From the IMG/VR virus record IMGVR_UViG_3300043775_000062, positions 1 through 25,543 of that record: a DNA stretch of 25,543 bases. One strand, 5' to 3'. Within the stretch, counting starts at the first letter, position 1; every line of letters begins with the position of its first letter. The stretch is from a virus. Made by a program: the position numbers and the translations under genes. This document shows, piece by piece, positions 22,303 to 25,543 of the stretch. Under the pieces are notes generated by a model. It did not search any database. It was given only the letters and a program-made list of their open reading frames with translations, and was not told the origin of the DNA.

Positions 22303-22590
22303 TTAATCCTCCCAGTTTTCATCTTGGACGGCATCAAGCACAGTTTTATAGACAGATCCATAAGCAATAAAGTCTTTGATGCTGTCGTAATGATCTGGGG
22401 TTTCACTAAGCCTAGAAACCTTGACCAATGCCATACATAATGCAGCTTGGTGTGGTGTGATTGGGAAGTCGAGATAAGCAGACCAAAGACCTGCAATTCT
22501 TTTGTGGTTGTAGTATGGATGTCCATAAACACTTCCACGCTGTTGGATTGTAGTAATGACCTCATCAAACAGCTGCTCAGTTTTTGTCAT
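22303..22590 (-). CDS. DUF6378-like phage protein, second copy
   Basis: 95 aa from MTKTEQLF. Only about two residues differ from the first copy (S/Q near the start and K/Q near the end), and most of the base differences are silent. Overlaps the preceding small membrane gene by 14 nt in the same way. Confidence 0.8.
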   Translation of the reverse strand: MTKTEQLFDEVITTIQQRGSVYGHPYYNHKRIAGLWSAYLDFPITPHQAALCMALVKVSRLSETPDHYDSIKDFIAYGSVYKTVLDAVQDENWED

Positions 22591-22765
22591 AATCAAAGAC
22601 TTCATCTGACTGCTGCTTAATGTTAATCATTCTGCGGTGCATATCCCACCCATCTTTACGGCCACGCCAATAGTGGGTTTGTTTTAAATCATCGATACGC
22701 ACCAATAGTGCCCAATAGGCAAAACTTAAACCAATAAATAGATAGATAGCCAGTTCAAGTGTCAT
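22577..22765 (-). CDS. Small membrane protein, second copy
   Basis: 62 aa. MTLELAIYLFIGLSFAYWALLV is one membrane segment; the tail HYWRGRKDGWDMHRRMI and FDYDKN match the first copy. The ATG overlaps the stop of the 48-aa zinc-ribbon gene (ATGA), so here it is the second, not the first, gene after the leader. Confidence 0.68.
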   Translation of the reverse strand: MTLELAIYLFIGLSFAYWALLVRIDDLKQTHYWRGRKDGWDMHRRMINIKQQSDEVFDYDKN

Positions 22766-22908
22766 GCGCTCACCAAGCTAGATGTGTGAATATCTGCACA
22801 CGTTACACACACTGATTCATAAAATTTTTCTCCGTTGTCATAACGGTATAACCTTAATATGGCCCTATCGGTGGTAGATCCACACATTGGACACTTTCGT
22901 AGCTTCAT
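22762..22908 (-). CDS. 48-aa zinc-ribbon protein, only in second unit
   Basis: MKLRKCPMCGSTTDRAI, then YDNGEKFYESVCVTCADIHT. CPMCG (6-10) and CVTC (34-37) make a clear two-knuckle zinc ribbon. GGGAG lies 5 nt before the ATG, and the stop overlaps the next ATG. The gene takes the ribosome site and leader that in the first unit serve the membrane protein directly, so it appears inserted between the leader and that gene. Resembles small zinc-ribbon proteins common in phages; function unknown. Confidence 0.7.
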   Translation of the reverse strand: MKLRKCPMCGSTTDRAILRLYRYDNGEKFYESVCVTCADIHTSSLVSA

Positions 22909-23004
22909 ATTGCTCCCTTACATATCCACAGCCTTTGCGGATACATAAAGTATGACCTAAATCAAGGACGCTTGGTTATTTTCTTTCGGAGTGTTGTATA
23001 ACGA
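22909..23004 (-). promoter_or_regulatory. Conserved intergenic leader with hairpin, second copy
   Basis: Aligns with 7943-8039. The hairpin pairs 22923-22930 (TATCCACA) with 22936-22943 (TGCGGATA), with one G-U pair in RNA and a 5-nt loop. Stem bases differ from the first copy at positions 4 to 6 yet still pair. The ATGACCT direct repeat of the first copy is not kept. Confidence 0.45.
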
Positions 23005-23082
23005 TTAGATAACGCTAATATCCTCAAAATCATCGATATGGTCATCAATCGTGCGTTCGTGATAATCGGTTTCAAGACCCAT
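23005..23082 (-). CDS. 25-aa acidic microprotein, second copy
   Basis: MGLETDYHERTIDDHIDD, then FEDISVI. Same start overlap with the phosphoesterase end, same length and same stop as at 8040-8117. Changes: two residues at 8-9 (KH to HE), E to D and G to S, plus three silent changes. Confidence 0.5.
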   Translation of the reverse strand: MGLETDYHERTIDDHIDDFEDISVI

Positions 23083-23821
23083 AAGTCCGTCTATTATAGG
23101 TAAATGATCCGTCATGATTGACCGGAATCAACTCAACTTGATGTCCTTTATTGCCAAAACTAAGCACCGTAAAACCCATGTTCCAATCGGCTGAGTTATA
23201 TTTTAGGTAGGTCGCCTTACGCATATCCATGAGATGACCGGCTTCTATGCCCCAAATCGTTGAATAACGCCCGTTTAAGCCAGTTTGGTGTCGGACGGCA
23301 CCCTGCCTATGGCTATGCCCACAAACTACGCTAGAATGCCACTTTTTACTAAGATTTAAGGCAGTTATACCGGCATGCTTAGACATGTTGCCTTCATCGC
23401 CATGAGCCAAGTGCCAGCCCTTTTCAAACTCGTAGGCTCTTTTATGAAATCTAATACCCAAGCTGCTGAAATCCATAAACTTGTCATAAGCCAATTCCGG
23501 CAATCCAATAAGTGATGGCGCACCCTTGAGCAAAGTTTGATAAATTCTATCGGTGTGATTCGATCTGACAATATCGGTCGTGCCTAGGTCATAAAGTATT
23601 TCCTGACCAAGTTTTCTTTCCTCGTCAAGTGTTTCTGCAAACTCTAGTTTTGTTCCTTTTGCCCAACGGCTTTGCGAACCAAGATCCATTTCATCACCAA
23701 CATTTAATACAAAATCAAACTTCTCATGCCTTGCCATTTTAATCAGATTTGAAACTGCCTTTGGATGGTGCAATGGAATCTGTAAATCTGGCGTTACAAG
23801 ATACCTGCGGTTGGCTTTAAT
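23072..23821 (-). CDS. Metallophosphoesterase, second copy, without canonical start
   Basis: The reading frame holds all metal motifs: PDLQ, GDEMD, SNHTDR, AHGD and GHSH. The first ATG/GTG/TTG in frame is the TTG at 23773, which lies after the DLQ motif and would remove it. Upstream the frame is open to codons reading IKANRRYLVTPDLQ; the frame's stop is TGA at 23830-23828. An ATT at 23821, with AGGA 9 nt before it, would give 249 aa, close to the 252 aa of the first copy. Relative to that copy, 13 extra bases next to the start shift the original ATG out of frame. It may use ATT, be 5'-truncated, or carry a sequencing indel. Confidence 0.7.
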   Translation of the reverse strand: MKANRRYLVTPDLQIPLHHPKAVSNLIKMARHEKFDFVLNVGDEMDLGSQSRWAKGTKLEFAETLDEERKLGQEILYDLGTTDIVRSNHTDRIYQTLLKGAPSLIGLPELAYDKFMDFSSLGIRFHKRAYEFEKGWHLAHGDEGNMSKHAGITALNLSKKWHSSVVCGHSHRQGAVRHQTGLNGRYSTIWGIEAGHLMDMRKATYLKYNSADWNMGFTVLSFGNKGHQVELIPVNHDGSFTYNRRTYGS

Positions 23822-24078
23822 TAATCGTCATCCTCATCGTCAGTTGGATCTATGGATGGGATGATCCCACCATCGCCCACAATCCAATCAGGGAATGTCT
23901 TATGTTCAGTCATCAACCAAAAAGCGTGCTCAGGTGTGAATCCTGCTTTTCTAGCTGCTTTGTAGCATTCGTGCAATGCGGTGTAATGCTGATCGATCTT
24001 TGATAATGGTTCAGGAGATTGGCGAACGACTCGACGATTGATCTTTTTGCGTTTGATAGGTTTTCGTGTGTTCGCCAT
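23821..24078 (-). CDS. Conserved hypothetical protein, second copy
   Basis: 85 aa. Basic start RKPIKRKKINRRVVR, helix LHECYKAARKAGFTPEHAFWLMTEHKTFPDW and acidic DDEDDD end, as in the first copy; one extra residue in the linker (SPEPLSKIDQHY). The first and last thirds are almost unchanged between units. Confidence 0.7.
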   Translation of the reverse strand: MANTRKPIKRKKINRRVVRQSPEPLSKIDQHYTALHECYKAARKAGFTPEHAFWLMTEHKTFPDWIVGDGGIIPSIDPTDDEDDD

Positions 24079-24086
24079 AATTAAAA

Positions 24087-24281
24087 TTATCGCTTACTGA
24101 TTAAGACAAACAGATCATCGACACGCTGTTCAAGCCTTGTAATTTGATCCTTAATACTGCTTCCAGAATTGGGTTTCAATTCTTGTAAGTAGGATTTAAT
24201 AACCCAGCGCAGACCCAGCAACAAACTTGTAGATACGGCGGATACGCCAACGGCTATACCAACCCATTCGTTGGCTGTCAT
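24087..24281 (-). CDS. Membrane protein with coiled coil, second copy
   Basis: 64 aa, the same length and topology as 9111-9305. One TM at about 6-28, KPNSGSSIKDQ hinge, then coiled coil ITRLEQRVDDLFVLI. Overlaps the holin-like gene by 4 nt. Confidence 0.6.
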   Translation of the reverse strand: MTANEWVGIAVGVSAVSTSLLLGLRWVIKSYLQELKPNSGSSIKDQITRLEQRVDDLFVLISKR

Positions 24282-24481
24282 TTCGCATTAAGTCCATAAT
24301 CAGCTTCTTTGCCGGACTTTGGATCTAATGCCTTGGCAAGAGGTGCAACCAATGCTCCAGCAAGGATTGCAAACTCTGGTCGGATGTCAGCAACAATTGC
24401 CAACAGCACAGTAATACCGGAAGCAGCCACAGCTCTTAAATATGACTTAATTGCTGCCTTGTGTTTATTTGATAGTTTCAT
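24278..24481 (-). CDS. Holin-like protein, second copy
   Basis: 67 aa. Same KLSNKHKAAIKSYLRAVAASGITVLL start as the first copy; the second hydrophobic part varies (FAILAGALVAPLAKALDP). Overlaps the endolysin end by 4 nt (ATGA), where the first copy has a 1-nt overlap. Confidence 0.65.
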   Translation of the reverse strand: MKLSNKHKAAIKSYLRAVAASGITVLLAIVADIRPEFAILAGALVAPLAKALDPKSGKEADYGLNAK

Positions 24482-24891
24482 GCGTTGCCTCCTAGTAGTG
24501 GGATGTTAAAGAACTCTCCTGTTTGTTTTGGGTGGAATGAAATATGAATATGTTTGGTGTGGGGATTGATACCCTTGTATCTACGCCAACGCCAATTTAA
24601 TAGTTTGCTGGCAATATGATGATTGTGAATTACATATTTGATCCGCTTATCTGTTTTGCCAGCAATTCGGATTTGATCGGCAAGGTAGGCAGATATGCCT
24701 TCGGCTTGACCTAGATCAGCTGTAATATCAATTGCACAAACCTCACCCGAAGGCAAGGCGTTGTGATCTGATTTTACTTTTTGATGCCTAGCGTCTGAAA
24801 TCCAACCATCCGATTTTCTAGATCTATCAGGAAAACAATCATCAATTTGCTCACGCAACTGAACTGCTGCTTTAGACAACCAAGGCTTCAT
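24478..24891 (-). CDS. M15-like endolysin, second copy
   Basis: 137 aa. KSDHNALPSGEVCAIDITADLG and HTKHIHISF carry the metal ligands. Middle residues 84-105 (YVIHNHHIASKLLNWRWRRYKG) differ from the first copy, consistent with substrate-cleft drift. ATG overlaps the preceding TAA by 1 nt. Confidence 0.8.
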   Translation of the reverse strand: MKPWLSKAAVQLREQIDDCFPDRSRKSDGWISDARHQKVKSDHNALPSGEVCAIDITADLGQAEGISAYLADQIRIAGKTDKRIKYVIHNHHIASKLLNWRWRRYKGINPHTKHIHISFHPKQTGEFFNIPLLGGNA

Positions 24892-25154
24892 TACAAACCG
24901 AGTGCTTTTAAGTCCTCAACAGTCAAACCAAGTGCTGCAAGTTTAGCCTGTGCTGCTGCTTTAGCATCTTTCTGTGCTTTAGCATCTGCAATCTCTTTTG
25001 CTTTAACAGCCTTAATCGCATCATCAATTTGTTTTTGAGTTGGTGCATCGCCTTCAAGAACATCCCATTTAATTGTTGAATAATCATTATCACTAAATGA
25101 AAATTCAGCCGTTGGTTTTAACAATCTAATTGCATCAAATAAATAATTATTCAT
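24891..25154 (-). CDS. Small tail-fibre-associated protein, second copy
   Basis: 87 aa. The N-terminal part (MNNYLFDAIRLLKPTAEFSF, then YSTIKWDVLEGDAPTQKQIDDAI) resembles XkdW-like small tail proteins and shares nothing obvious with the first copy. The Ala/Lys helix and end LAALGLTVEDLKALGL match the first copy's end. The swap happens where the fibre head also swaps, suggesting that fibre and helper move together. Confidence 0.55.
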   Translation of the reverse strand: MNNYLFDAIRLLKPTAEFSFSDNDYSTIKWDVLEGDAPTQKQIDDAIKAVKAKEIADAKAQKDAKAAAQAKLAALGLTVEDLKALGL

Positions 25155-25543
25155 TATGCACCTATTTCTAAAGCGATTATTGAACTTGTTACGCCATTTT
25201 CACCTTGACCCCACAATGCGGCACTGTCGGATGTTGTGCTAACTTTTAATTGTGTTTTATAAGTTGTTGCAGATGTTGTTGCAGGTGAATCTAAATAATT
25301 TAATGCGTAATATCCCTGCATCCAAGTTTGATTACCGGTTGCGCTAGTATTGGCTAAAATGAAAAAACCATCATTACCATTAAAAATTTCAGTAGCACCT
25401 CTCATTAAACGCCATCCACCTAATGCCCTATCAATATTTCTTTTTAACAACAATCCTTGACTAACTAAAATTAAAACTTTACTTGTACTTAATGTCGGAG
25501 TAATTGATACACTTAAACCGCTATCAGTCATTGTTGTGCTTGC
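25154..25543 (-). CDS. Tail fibre / receptor-binding protein, 5' part cut by window edge
   Basis: The C-terminal 129 residues of a fibre. The frame is open to the right edge (ASTT precedes the first Met, at 25531), so that Met is internal. VSITPTLSTSKVLILVSQGLLL, then LMRGATEIFNG and MQGYYALNYLDSPATTSATTYKTQLKV is a beta-rich phage tail tip domain seen in many fibres. It has no recognisable similarity to the head domain at 10129-10866, although it occupies the same place. Confidence 0.7.
   Translation of the reverse strand, partial: ASTTMTDSGLSVSITPTLSTSKVLILVSQGLLLKRNIDRALGGWRLMRGATEIFNGNDGFFILANTSATGNQTWMQGYYALNYLDSPATTSATTYKTQLKVSTTSDSAALWGQGENGVTSSIIALEIGA

Larger units (their letters stand above)
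1..25543. repeat. Head-to-tail repeat of a ~14.7-kb phage gene map
   Basis: The same ordered set of minus-strand genes occurs twice. The capsid genes start at 2445 and 17154, the TerL genes at 5048 and 19763, and the endolysins at 9915 and 24891. The offset is 14,709 bp at the capsid end, 14,715 at TerL, and about 15,025 at the tail fibre, because the second unit carries extra small genes. The units are diverged homologues, not identical copies, so this is not plain terminal redundancy. The tail module at 10880-14579 appears once because the right edge cuts the second unit. A tandem cointegrate, a concatemer of recombined phages, or an assembly that walked round two related circular maps could all give this layout. 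Confidence 0.93.

Noticed and set aside
1-25543. Integrated tandem prophages
   Set aside because: No integrase, repressor, att-like repeat at the unit boundary, tRNA or bacterial gene is visible, so it cannot be supported from this window.
1-25543. CRISPR arrays, tRNA genes, insertion sequences
   Set aside because: No regularly spaced short repeats, cloverleaf-like sequence, transposase or terminal inverted repeats were seen on either strand.

Overview
The window is tailed-phage DNA. Every gene I can support lies on the minus strand, so transcription runs from high to low coordinates. The sequence is AT-leaning. The gene families (HK97-type portal, fused prohead protease and capsid, HNH next to TerL, DUF6378, calcineurin-like phosphoesterase, M15-like endolysin without a wall-binding domain) and strong GGAG ribosome sites fit a siphophage of a low-GC actinobacterium. 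A freshwater planktonic actinobacterium is my guess, not something the sequence proves.

The main feature is periodicity. One phage gene map is read about 1.7 times head to tail. Bases 1-25543 hold two related but diverged units in the same orientation, offset by 14,709 bp at the capsid gene. One full turn is about 14.7 kb, which is very small for a tailed phage. Along the minus strand one turn reads: tail fibre, small fibre-associated protein, M15 endolysin, two membrane (holin-like) proteins, a basic/acidic hypothetical protein, phosphoesterase, a 25-aa microprotein, a conserved leader, small membrane protein, DUF6378 protein, ERF-like candidate, three Cys-rich zinc-ribbon proteins, Dam-like N6-adenine methyltransferase, membrane-anchored lytic transglycosylase, HNH, TerL, portal, protease-capsid, connector, tail terminator, tail tube, frameshifted tail-assembly chaperone, gp10-like protein, tape measure, baseplate/hub protein, tail fibre.

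Layout: 1-910 is the 3' part of one structural module. 910-10866 runs from the capsid gene back to the tail fibre of the same map. 10880-15551 is the only complete tail module in the window. 15619-25543 repeats the map from capsid to tail fibre and is cut by the right edge. The second unit has two extra microgenes (39 and 48 aa) and an unrelated tail-fibre C-terminus. I found no integrase, repressor, polymerase, primase, recognisable small terminase or tRNA. The unit looks like a minimal lytic siphophage that depends on host replication.

Comparing the two units shows RNA or DNA structures that are kept by compensatory changes. These are twin hairpins inside the transglycosylase start region, a pseudoknot-like element after the capsid gene, and a leader hairpin. 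It also shows a 701-bp tract with no visible mismatch in the capsid gene, and a 51-bp invariant block at the HNH 3' end. The capsid tract could be a recombination site or the place where two genomes were joined in assembly.
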